This document shows positions 12,143-21,476 of a DNA stretch of 64,000 nucleotides, one piece after another; positions within the stretch are counted from its first letter, which is position 1, and the number at the start of each line of letters is the position of its first letter. A program made the position numbers and the translations under genes. The notes under the pieces are model-generated. The model saw only the letters and a program-made list of their open reading frames with translations, was not told the origin of the DNA and did not search any database. Where the stretch lies: the NCBI GenBank assembly GCA_025917655.1, contig CP084615.1, positions 248,001-312,000 on the forward strand, in the 5' to 3' direction. This stretch comes from Chlorella sorokiniana. Its lineage: Eukaryota > Chlorophyta > Trebouxiophyceae > Chlorellales > Chlorellaceae.

Positions 12143-13353
12143 ATGAATACGCTGTGCATCGCATCCCTCCAGCACGCCACGTGCCCTGCTTTGCCAGGGG
12201 CAACCAGCCTCCGGGGCTTGCCGCCTGGCGAGGCCACCCACCGGCGGCTGCATCAATCGCGCAGCCGCAGCGCGGCTCCTGCCCCACGTGCAGCGCAAAG
12301 CAGCGACGCAGCAGCAGCAGCAGCAGCAGCATCGCCAACCCCGCCTCTGGAGGTCCTGCTGCAAGCGTGCCGCACCAAGCAGGTGCCGCCCGAAGAGGTG
12401 CTTGCGGCACTGCAGCAGGTGGAGGCGGCCCACCAGGAACAACCACAGGTGCAAGGTGCGCCTCGTCAATCCAATGATTGTTTCTTGAAAATGGTTCAAT
12501 GAAAATGGTTCAATGAGTAGGGCAGGAACCCATGCACAGCCCCAGCGCTTAGGCTGAGCCGACTGATGATCAGCCGCCATGCTTGCGGCCATCCTCCCGC
12601 AGGCTTCCCCGCCTCACTGAGCGGCAGGTGGCGCCTCGTCTTTGCGGAGCCCGCAGCGAAGCCCGCGCTCTACATCCCGATCGTGGAGGACCTGGTCATT
12701 GATGTGGAGCGGGGTGAGCGGTCGCGCTGCCAAGGCGTATTGTCATGGGCACGAAGCAGCCGCGGCTGATGGCTTCCTGCCCCTCTGCACCCGGGTTTCT
12801 GCACCCTACCCTGCATTCCCAGCCCTGTTAACCCCTGTATTTGTAGGCTCCATTGCCTTGGAGATGCCGGACAAAGCCTTCAGGGGCCGCTGCACGGTGG
12901 AGGAAGGTGGGTGGGCTTGCTGGCGGAGCGCCCTGATAGTTGTCAAGCGGGACGCGTCGATTGCATAGCCGCTGTTGTTTTCTCATTTACTAGACAATAT
13001 GTCAGACATCAGCGCATCTGCCGCCACACTGTGCTGCAGACCCGCAGGCCGGCCTGTTCCGCCTGCACTTTGGATTTGCCAGCGGCGAGTCAGCGCCAGG
13101 TGGGGCGGCGCGGGTGCCAGCCGGTGTTGCCTGTGGCGCAACAGCGCGGGCTGCGGACATCTTGCAGTGTCGACAAGATTGCCCTGCGCCCGCCGCGCCC
13201 AGCCCTGGCCCGCTTCACCTTCTTCTTGTTCTGTGCGGCTGCGCTGCAGAGGCTGCCGAGCTGACCAAGTACTATGACTTGTTCCTGCTTGATGGCAACC
13301 TGGCGGCTTTCAACAGCAGCAGCGGACCCAAGACCCTGATGAGCCGCGTTTGA
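12143..13353 (+). CDS. plastid-lipid-associated protein (PAP/fibrillin-like), copy A
   Basis: Exons 12143-12455, 12603-12713, 12847-12906, 13040-13099 and 13250-13353 join cleanly, each in phase 1. The first 60 residues are Ala/Ser/Arg-rich with almost no acids, fitting a chloroplast transit peptide. Next comes a helical segment (LEVLLQACRTKQVPPEEV), then the PAP/fibrillin signature strand GRWRLVFAEP, a beta-rich middle and a short terminal strand (YYDLFLLDGNLAAF). Fibrillins are small lipocalin-like proteins of plastoglobules and thylakoids that bind hydrophobic molecules. The next gene is a tandem paralogue with the same exon number and phases. The middle exons are shorter than in copy B, and 13100-13249 may hide another short exon. 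Family assignment is good; substrate unknown. Confidence 0.75.
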
Positions 13354-13645
13354 TGCACTTGCTGTGATATTGAGCTGCATGGCATGTGATAGGCAACAGG
13401 ACCTCACAGCTAGGCATGGCGCCGAATTGGGCGATGCGGCGTCGAGGCGCTGTGCCCCTGCCAGATCAGGCTGCGACACCCGAGACGAATCGTGCCGGCT
13501 TGCAGCTTGTTATTGATTGATCCCCGTTCGACATCATTTTTGACGGCCCTCGCCTTCCGCAAACGCCCCGGCAGCCGCTTGGCACTCGCAGACGAGCGCT
13601 CCAGGCAGAGGCTTATTGACTTGCATCGGCTGGCAACTGTTCAGT

Positions 13646-15282
13646 ATGCATGGACCATCGGCGCGTTGCACCGCCTCGCTGACACCGGCCGTCCAGCCGG
13701 CAGCGGCGCCCGCCCTGCCGCCGTCGCCTCGCGACATGGGTGCCAGTGGGTGCCGCGCAGCGCAGGTGCCGCGTGCCGCAGACGGCCGCCGCTCTGCGCG
13801 CAGGCAGCTCCCAGCAGCGGGGAAGCGGCGCCAGCGGCAGCAGCGGCAGATGTGTCCGCCTCGCTGGAGGTCCTGCTGCAAGCGTGCCGCACCAAGCAGG
13901 TGCCGCCCGATGAGGTGCTGGCCGCCATGGAACGAGTGGAGGCAGCGCACAGGCAGCAGCCGCAGGTGCAAGGTGCGTTTTTGGAGGTCAACGCTCTCCA
14001 TTTTTATCGCTGCACTCTTGATAGCAGGAAGCGCTGCCCCACCACCGGGTGGGCATCTCGCTGCTGCGCCAATCTGCTGTGCCTTCTCTCCCAACACCCA
14101 GCGCCCCCTCCACACACCACCACACCACCACACACATGCACAGACCACACCTGCGCATCCATTGGAACACCCCGCAGGCTTCCCCGCCGCGCTCGGCGGC
14201 ACGTGGCGGCTCGTGTTCTCGGCGCCCAGCCCCATCAAGGCCTGGCAGTACATCCCGGTGCTGGAGGATGCAGTGATCGATGTGGAGCGCGGTGAGCACC
14301 TGACCCCGCCCCGCACCTTTCCAATGCATGTAAAGTCATGCATGGTTTGAATGGCACTGATGTGGGGGCTGTGCCAGGCGGGGCCAACACCTGGCGTTGT
14401 GAAGGAAGCTGCGTCTGAAGCCGCGCAGGGCCTCGGCGGGAGCCGGCACAGGGCCCCCGCGGGCTGTTGCCCACTCCCAACCGCCGGGTGTCGCCCCTTC
14501 TTTGCAATGTTCTCCTGTGCCGGACACGATCTGGGTCTAGGAACAACAAGACAAAACAGGGATCCCTGTTTGGCCTTCCGCCTCTGCTTCGCCTCGTGCC
14601 TCACCCCCGCCCCTACACCACTCGCCCGATTCGGAGCAGGCACGATTGACTTGGTGTCGGTGGTGGGGCCCTTGGACAACGCCTTTAAGGGCACCTGCAC
14701 CTTTGAGCAAGGTGGACAGCCGATGGCGGCACGGGGAGGTGCCTGGGAGGTGTATAGGCGTGAAGACAGTGCGGCGCCCAGCCGCCAGCGCCAGCGCCCC
14801 CGTGGCCGGCGTTTGCAAGGAGCCGCAAGGCGCTGCCGGCAGCCGCCGCCCTCCACACGCGCGCCCGGACCCTCCCACCCCTCCCCACCTGCTGCACTCC
14901 CTGCAGACCCCGCCACCGGGGCATACGTCATGCGCTTTGGCTTCTCCGCCACCGAAAGCACGTGGTTTGGCCGCTGGCGCACAAAGTCGGGTGGGCGCTG
15001 CGGCAGGGGGTGGAGGGAGGGGGCGCGCGCGTGCGCGAACGGCGGAGGCGGCAGCCAGCGCCCGTTCGGCCTGCGACGAGCCATCGGCTGCGCATTGGCA
15101 GGCTTGCGCCATACCCAGCGTTGTGGCCGCGCCTACCAGCCACTGCTTCCTCTGACTCCACCCCGCCCCTCGCAGAGGTTGCCGAGAAGCGCAAGAGCTA
15201 CACTTTCTTCCTGCTGAATGGCGACCTGGCGGCGGCCAACAGCAGCGGCGGGCCCAAGACGCTGATGTTCCGCGTGAAGTGA
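13646..15282 (+). CDS. plastid-lipid-associated protein (PAP/fibrillin-like), copy B
   Basis: Tandem paralogue of the gene at 12143-13353. Exons 13646-13972, 14178-14291, 14640-14711, 14907-14990 and 15176-15282; all introns are phase 1 as in copy A. A Ser/Pro/Ala-rich leader starting MHGPSARCTASL is a likely plastid transit peptide. The shared helix (CRTKQVPPDEVLAAMERVEA) is nearly identical to copy A, followed by GTWRLVFSAP, the fibrillin signature, then DPATGAYVMRFGF and the C-terminal strand SYTFFLLNGDLAAANSS. The leader and the first helix are offset by one base near 13750-13800, probably a missing nucleotide. TGTAA at 15368-15372 lies about 85 bases past the stop and is a likely polyadenylation signal. 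Probably a thylakoid or plastoglobule lipid-binding protein; which fibrillin subfamily is not clear. Confidence 0.8.
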
Positions 15283-15367
15283 GCAGGCAGCTGTCGGCAG
15301 GCTGCGCAGGCCAGTCGAGCGCACAGCACTGCACTCAAATGCTTGCATGCATATTGCTTCCGTACAT

Positions 15368-15372
15368 TGTAA
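15368..15372 (+). promoter_or_regulatory. TGTAA polyadenylation signal of PAP copy B
   Basis: The pentamer TGTAA, the usual green-algal poly(A) signal, lies about 85 bases after the stop of the upstream gene in an AT-richer stretch. Assigned from position and motif only. Confidence 0.5.
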
Positions 15373-16297
15373 TCGACTTAAGTTGATAGGCACAGAAAGA
15401 TTGAGGGGATGAAAGGGCGTGAGGGCGGGTCGCCGCTAGTGAAGCCACTAGTGGCAGTACAGCCAGCAACACCTGGAAAACTCAAGCTTAATATTCTGAA
15501 GTATTGATGCATGACAGACGAGACACAAGCAAAAAGGAAAATCAATAGTCAGGGGGCTCAAAGCAGAGTTGGAGGAGACAAACACACTCTTTCGGAAACC
15601 ATACAATGCAACAGCGCTGAAGAGGGGGTGATGCACGAAGGCTTTGCAGGTAGGCAGAGTGCAGCGGCCAACCTGGCCGGGAACATGTCGTATCCGAAGG
15701 GACAATTGACCCTTCAAGTTGCAACTTAAACACTGAATCAGCGCAAGAGGGCCTTGGCTGGCGCAGCCACAAGCCGACTGGTTTGCGCGCAGCGGGCGCC
15801 AAGAAAGATCATTGTGGGTGAAAGCCGACTATTAAATGCATGTGAGGTGCGGTCATGTGCGAAAAATAAATTGCATAGGAGGTACGTGATACTGTGGTGT
15901 GGCGAGAGGGTGAAGAATGCAAGGTTCGCACGCTGGCGTCAGGTCGCACCCAGAGAGGCTGGGCGGTCGAGGTGAAAGGGGGCGTAAGAAGGGGGCGGGG
16001 GGGGGGGCGCGCGCGGCAGCGGGGGATGGGGGAGGGGGTTAGAAGAAGTTCAAGTTCATTGCCGTGCAGAGGAGAGGAGGGGGCATGCCGAGCAGGAAAC
16101 TGACTCTGCACCGCGCTGGACCTGGCAGCGGAGCCAGGCACTCGCAACCCTCGCCGCTCCAAAAACCGTATGATGTAAGAGGGGCTGGGGGTGGGCAGCG
16201 TATAGCGTGTCGGTAGATCCGGCCCAGCCACGGGCGCGATGAACAAAGGGGGAGTGCAGCGCCGCTGCTGGGCGAGGGGGAGGGACGCCGGTGGGCT
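15373..16297. other. intergenic stretch between convergent genes
   Basis: No convincing gene. The part from about 15373 to 15900 is clearly lower in GC than its surroundings and has stops in all frames; the part from about 15960 to 16050 is G-rich. It should contain the 3' untranslated ends of the plus-strand PAP gene and of the minus-strand gene that stops at 16298. Confidence 0.5.
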
Positions 16298-17647
16298 TCA
16301 AGTGCCGCTCGGCGCTGCCGGGAAGCTGGCCAGGAAGGCGCGCGCGCTCCGCAGGCAGCGCACGTCCTCAGCGGGCATCGCCGCCTGCACCAGCTCCAAC
16401 CCAGCAGCAATGACTGTCGGGTCCGACGGGTTGCGGGGGCTGCAAGGGGCGGGGATAGGGACAGGTGGGGTCAAAGGTGGTTGGAGGTGTTGTCCTGTGT
16501 GACTGGGCGTTTGTGTGGGGGTCAATGGGTTTTGCGGCAGGACAGAGGTTGAGCGGGAAACCGTTGCTGAGGCCAGCTGGTGGCTTGGCGGCCCGCTGTC
16601 ACATGAGCAGCCAGGGCAGCACCCGCCGAGGCCTGCAGAAACAGGAAGGCGCTGGCACCGTGAGTGCAGAGGGCTGCCCGACCACGCCGCGCACCTGAGG
16701 GCTGGCTGCAGGGTGGTTGGGGCGGCGTCGGTGGTCGGCGAGGGCGGTGTGGCCGGCGGCAGGCTGCGCTGAAGCAGCGCCTGGCTAGATGCAGCCTTCT
16801 TCAGCAAAGCTGCCGGGCTGCTGCAGCCCCAGCTGGGCCCACCAGAGGGAGCGCTGGAGGGGTTTCCAGCAGGCTGCGGCGGGGCTGCCCGCAGCGGCAC
16901 CGGTGCGTAGGGCTGGAAGGCGCTGCAGGAACGGATGCGCCGCAGCGGCGCGCTGTGCCGCGAGGCCGGACCAGGGCCCGCCGAACGGCTGCTGGAAGAC
17001 CATGACAGGTGGGTGGAGCGCGGAGGGGGGGGGGCGGGCCCGCGGGGCTGCCTGCCCTAGAGCCGCAGGTCTCGGCGCCGCCAGCGCCGCTGGCAGGCAG
17101 GGGCGCGTGCAAGGCGGCTGCCGGCGCCGTCGCGGGCGGCGCTGCTGTGACCGTGGGCCCTGCACAGCTGCCGGCGCACCGGGGCGGGACAACTAACTGC
17201 CAGCTGGCGTCCAACCAAGGCACCAATGGATCCGGCGAGCGCCAGGCTGAGCGGCAGGGCTGCATGGCGGGGCGGATGCTCTGGAGTTCAGAAATGGAAT
17301 TGTTGTGGTGGTGGCAGGGAGGAGCAGCCTGGCCTCAGCAACCGAGTACCCGCTCAATACAAGCGGTGAGGGGCCGTGGTAGGTTTGCCCCCACCCACCC
17401 CTCCGACACGCACCTTGCGCCGCACCGCCCGGTATGAACAACTGCGGCTGCCCTGGAGCGCTTGGGGTGGCTGGGGCGTTGGACATGCCTGGCATGCTGG
17501 CGCGCGCCAAGGCGTCGGTGCACATGCGGCCCTCGAGCGTCTCTCTTCCGTGCACCAGCTGGGGTGTCCAGGAGCTGCGGCGGCTGCCTGGCGCTTCTGT
17601 CGCGCTGCAGCAAGGATTGCGGCGCAGGTGTTAGCGAAATGGGGCAT
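16298..17647 (-). CDS. unrecognised multi-exon gene
   Basis: Minus-strand gene with a plausible ATG at 17645-17647 and a stop at 16298-16300. The first exon gives a helical basic start (ILAAARQKRQAAAAA), then TPQLVHGRETLEGRM and a Pro/Ser/Ala-rich piece ending in FIPGGAAQ before a GTGCGT donor near 17415. A middle Pro/Ala-rich exon lies around 16650-17000, and the last exon (16298 to about 16437) ends with VIAAGLELVQAAMPAEDV and a short tail. A one-base frame offset lies near 17590. I do not recognise a family; the amphipathic C-terminal helix and low-complexity middle resemble regulatory or complex-subunit proteins, but that is not evidence of function. The exon model is partial. Confidence 0.4.
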
Positions 17648-18877
17648 GCTTGCACAGCATACACGGGGCGCAAAGGCTGGCAGGGGCCTCAACCAAGGCA
17701 GACGGGTAAGGGGCTGCTCGAGCGGTAAGGGGCTGCTCCAGTGGCGCAGCCCAGGTTGGAGAGCCGGCCGTTCAAATCCTGGAGAATTGCGGGCCGGCAT
17801 TGGATTCCTACAGTCGAGCCATCCTATCATCGCGGAATCCAGATGCAGAGCGGGGCAAAGCCACGCCTCACCCACGTGATTGCGGCGTGATTGCCACAAG
17901 TGAGCCGCCTCGAACGCGGGCACAGTGCGCACGTTCCCGCCCTGATGATAGCCCAAGCAGCTCCTTTGAGACAAGCAGACGAGTTTCGCGCCGCCGCTGA
18001 GCCGGAAAAGCGCCTCCCTGGTTCGTGGAACACACGTGTGTGAGCGGGCGCTTGCCCGAGGCTTGCAACAAGCGAAACAGGATTGATTGTCGACCCACAA
18101 TACACAACAGGAGCGCTAGTTCTACAAACAACCTCAGGTAGGCAAACTCTCCCGGATAAAGTTCGCTTTTCTCGTGATGCTGACTCAGAATGCAAGTACC
18201 ATCGCAACCTCGCTTGCCCTCCTCGGTTCACTCACACCAATCGGTATATATGTCGCCTTGCAATGGAGGAAGCCAGAGACCCAACGGATTAGGCCGCCTT
18301 GAGCGCAGGCCAAGAGGTTGTCAGTTCGAGGCCACGCCAGCTGGCGCGGCAGCTGCTGTCACCCTTGGAGTCTTCTGCCTCACCCCTTTTTGCTCCAACC
18401 TCTGTTTAGAACCACCCTTGGCACTTGGAAAGCCTTCTGAAGCGCGCAAACGACCTGCAGTAGCTCCGCTGGACAGCGGGTGACGTCTGCTGGCACCCGC
18501 TCTCAACCCGGAGGCCATAGTGTCAGGCAGGGTTCGCCTGTAGACGTCTTGCAGCCTGGCCTTAAACGGACGCGGCTGCACGAAAGCTGTTCACGGGCAA
18601 ATTTTTATTGAAATGAATCTTCACAGGAGCGTCAGGGGAATGACGAGCAAAGCAGCGACAGAGCCAAAGGTGGCGGGCGGGGGCTACTAGGGGCACAAGG
18701 GGCCTTCCAGGGCCAAGTGGACGGATCAGCCGCCATTTGATATTGTGATTTCAAAGGGCAAGACTAGAAGCTGAGGCTCCTTTGCCCTGCCCGAGTCGGC
18801 AGGCATGCCCAATTCAAGCATCCACTGATAGGCCTGCAACCTCTTGCGTCCCTTGCACGCCAAGTGGCGCCTCCGCA
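17648..18877. other. intergenic region upstream of two divergent genes
   Basis: About 1.2 kb between the minus-strand gene starting at 17647 and the plus-strand glutathione peroxidase starting at 18878. GC content is lower than in genes. No open frame with recognisable protein features was found. A 13-base string TGTCAGTTCGAGG at about 18319-18331 recurs near 46163 and resembles a tRNA B box, but no tRNA fold forms. Both promoters should lie here; no clear TATA box is seen. Confidence 0.45.
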
Positions 18878-20850
18878 ATGCACCCTTTCAGGAAATTTCA
18901 GGTGTGCCTTGCTGGCCACTCACAACCAGCACCACGGCTTCAGGCACGTCATAAGAGTCGCAAAGTGCAGGTTATCAGCTCAACCGTGTCGTGCGCAGAC
19001 AACAGAGCAAAGCTGGCGACCGACGAGATGGGCAACTTGGTGAGCTTCAGCACGCCCAAGACAGACGTGCGAAACTACCATGACCTGAGCGCGCTGGACA
19101 TCGACAAGCAGGAGGTGCCATTCAGCTCCCTGAAGGGAAAGGTGAGGCGCAGCGCCGCTCTTCCCGGGCAGGGGGTACATCTGGGCCACCACCAGGCTGC
19201 GGGGCCTCCGCAAGGAGCGGCACAGCGGACTTCTTGGGCAACCCTACTGGCGGCTGGCGGCGGGCCGGTGGCGGCGGGTATGCCGCCGCTGCCCTTGCGT
19301 GCTCAGTGCTCCCACCCCAAGCCCGGCTGTGCCTTGCCATGAGCATGCAGGTCGTACTGGTGGTCAACGTGGCATCTAAATGAGGCCTGACCTCCGTGAA
19401 CTATAAGGCAGGCGCTGGCCGCGCCGCCGCCTGCTTGCCCGGCGTTGCTGGGTGCTGCGCTCCCCGCCGCGTCCAGCCCGGCAGACCCACAGCCCGGCTG
19501 CTCCTGCTCCCTTCTGCCGCTCCCGCAGGAGTTCACGGAGCTGCACACAAAGTATGCCGACCAGGGGCTGGTCATCCAAGCCTTCCCCTGCAACCAGGTG
19601 GGTGCTGGCGTGTGTCTTGCGGCCCGCGCCTCGCCATCGCCGTCGCCATCGCCAGGGAGCCAGCTCACCGCACACGCTTCCCTCCGCCTGCCCCCGCCCG
19701 GAACACCTCCTCACCCCGCCCATCTCCTCTTTCACAATCCTCGTCCACATTCAAACTGCAGTTTGGGTTCCAGGAGCCGGGCACCAATGAGGAGATCAAG
19801 AAGTTTGCGGAGGCCCGCGGCTTCAAGGGTGGGCCCCCGCCGCCCCGCGCCTCTCGTCCTGCTGCCCGTCTGCCGTGCCTCTCAGCTCGCGGGTCGGAGC
19901 GCGCAGCGCCCACGGCTCCAGGGTGCATGCGGCGCAGCTGGTGCCTCAACCAGCGCGCAAAGCACCCACACTCCCCGCTCGGCTGTCCGTTTCACCCATG
20001 CGTCTCTCTCCTCCCCTGCCGCTCCTGCCACCCCGCCCCCTCACCCCCGCCCGCCTTCCTCGCCTCACCTCCCCCGCTGCCCCAGGCCTGCTGATGGACA
20101 AGATCAAGGTGAACGGCGGCGGCGCCTCCCCCGTCTACGACTTCCTCAAGGTGGCCGCGGGGGACACCTCCCCCATCCTCTGGAACTTCGGTGGGTGGGT
20201 GTGGGTGGGTGTGGTGAGGGTGTGGGTGGATGTGTTTTGAGTGGGGACGTAGCTCTGTGTGTGTGTGTGTGCGGGGGGGGAAGGGGGAGGGGGGGAGGGG
20301 GAGGGGGGTGGTATGTGCTCATGTTCAGCATTCCACGGCGTTCCATTGCCACAGTAAGAGGAAGGGGGCCTGATCCACGAGGAGGGGGCAGCCAGGGGGA
20401 GCTGGAGGGCGCCTGGCGACATACCGGGCAGCTGGGGGCAGCTCTCTTGCTGGGCAGCTGGGGCGCTTGATCGGGCTCCGTGCTCCCCTTGGTGTCGAGA
20501 GCGTGTGCCGCCTCCCCACGTGCCCGGTGCCCCCAGTCCAACTCCTCCCTGCCTGCGTGGTGGGTCCCTGCTGCAGCCAAGTTCATCGTGCGTCGCGACG
20601 GCACCGTCCTTGGCCGGTGAGCGCCGAGGTTTCCAACCCCTTTTTCATTGTTACTTCTAGTATGGATTCCCACCCCCTCGCCTGGCTTCGCCGCCGCACT
20701 GCCTGCCGCCCCGCCAGCCACGCCGCCGCCCGCTCACCAGCCTGCACGCTGTGCCGCTGCCCTCCCTCTTGGTGCAGCTACGGCCCCAAGACCAGCCCTT
20801 GTGCGCTTGAGCCTCAGATCCAGGAATGCCTCGCGGCTCCTCAGCAGTAG
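18878..20850 (+). CDS. GPX: selenocysteine-containing glutathione peroxidase, probably plastid-targeted
   Basis: Reduces hydrogen peroxide and lipid hydroperoxides using glutathione or thioredoxin. Seven exons join without any frame problem: 18878-19141, 19351-19407, 19529-19597, 19762-19828, 20086-20190, 20577-20616 and 20778-20850. The N-terminal ~45 residues are basic and Ser-rich, fitting a transit peptide. Exon 2 reads NVASK, then an in-frame TGA, then GLTSVNY: the catalytic position of the GPX family (NVAS-[KQ]-[CU]-G). Downstream come AFPCNQFGFQEPG with the catalytic Gln of FPCNQF, the SPVYDFLK and WNF segment with the catalytic Trp, and KFIVRRDGTVLGRY. Reading the TGA as a stop would remove everything after the nucleophile, while all later exons keep frame and conserved residues. 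A SECIS-like hairpin lies at 20964-21035. The intron after 19407 starts with GC (AAG/GCAGGC). Confidence 0.93.
19381..19383 (+). other. in-frame UGA recoded as selenocysteine
   Basis: TGA sits between AAA (Lys) and GGC (Gly) in the NVASK-x-GLT active-site motif of glutathione peroxidase, exactly where the family carries Cys or Sec. It is in frame with both flanks of a 57-base exon bounded by good splice sites. With the SECIS-like structure in the 3' region, selenocysteine insertion is the straightforward reading. Inference from sequence and family knowledge. Confidence 0.9.
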
Positions 20851-20963
20851 GCGGCCAACCCCCGCCGTGGGCAGGCAGCAGTAGCGCTGCTGCACGCTGC
20901 GGCCTCGCCCTGCCCAACTCCTCTCCGCCCAGCACGGCTCCAGCCGCTGGCTGCGTGGCGCGA

Positions 20964-21035
20964 CGGCGCACCCATGACAGGTGGCGGGCCAAACAGCAAC
21001 CCCTCGCTGCGCCCGCCGCCCGACCTTGTGCACCG
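20964..21035 (+). promoter_or_regulatory. SECIS element (type 2), 3' UTR of the GPX gene
   Basis: A hairpin with all the marks of a eukaryotic SECIS, starting 113 bases past the TAG stop. Lower helix: CGGCGCAC at 20964-20971 pairs with GTGCACCG at 21028-21035 with one mismatch. Non-Watson-Crick quartet: ATGA at 20974-20977 opposite the GA at 21022-21023. Upper helix: ten pairs, GGTGGCGGGC at 20980-20989 with GCCCGCCGCC at 21011-21020, one of them G-U. Unpaired AAA at 20991-20993 follows the quartet after 13 bases. A mini-stem CAGC/GCTG (20994-20997 with 21006-21009) caps it, giving the type 2 form. It recruits SBP2 and the Sec-specific elongation factor. Pairing was checked by hand; no folding energy was computed. 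Confidence 0.85.
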
Positions 21036-21476
21036 TGCCCGCCGGCCCGCGGCTGGATCCAGCTGACGGCATCTAGCCCGCCTGCACAATGCTGCAACAC
21101 TCGTGACCCTCCAGTATGGTCAATTTGAAATTGCAAGGCGACATCAAATGCAATACGCAACCATGAAAGGCTTCAGAGTCGAGAAGAGAACGACGGAGAG
21201 ACAGGGGCACAGGAAGGCAGTGCAGCCGCGTTCATCGCCGCAGGCCGGACAAGCAATACTGTCGATGGATGGTAGTTCACCAAGTTGCATGTCGCTCGGT
21301 TTGGAGGTGGCGGGGTCAAGGGTAGTGTGGTTTGGGGTGTGTTTGCAGTGCAGAGCAGTGTTATGAGAATGGCTGTCAAAGCTGGGTTGCGACACAACAG
21401 GGCCGGCCGATTTCCTGAAAGAAGGGGCGGCAGCCGCTCGGGCAAGGCATCCGCAGAGGCCGCCGCTCCCACCCCT

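Noticed and set aside
13534-15084. 516-residue open frame on the minus strand
   Set aside because: Lies opposite the fibrillin-like gene, whose plus-strand exons match a family and splice cleanly.
18319-18331. tRNA B-box-like string GTTCGAG, repeated near 46163-46175
   Set aside because: Neither place has a matching A box at the right distance or pairing T and acceptor stems, so no tRNA gene is called; possible tRNA-derived SINE relics but too little to support.
19384-19407. GPX as a broken gene because of the in-frame stop
   Set aside because: The TGA is at the conserved Sec position, all exons remain in frame and a SECIS follows.
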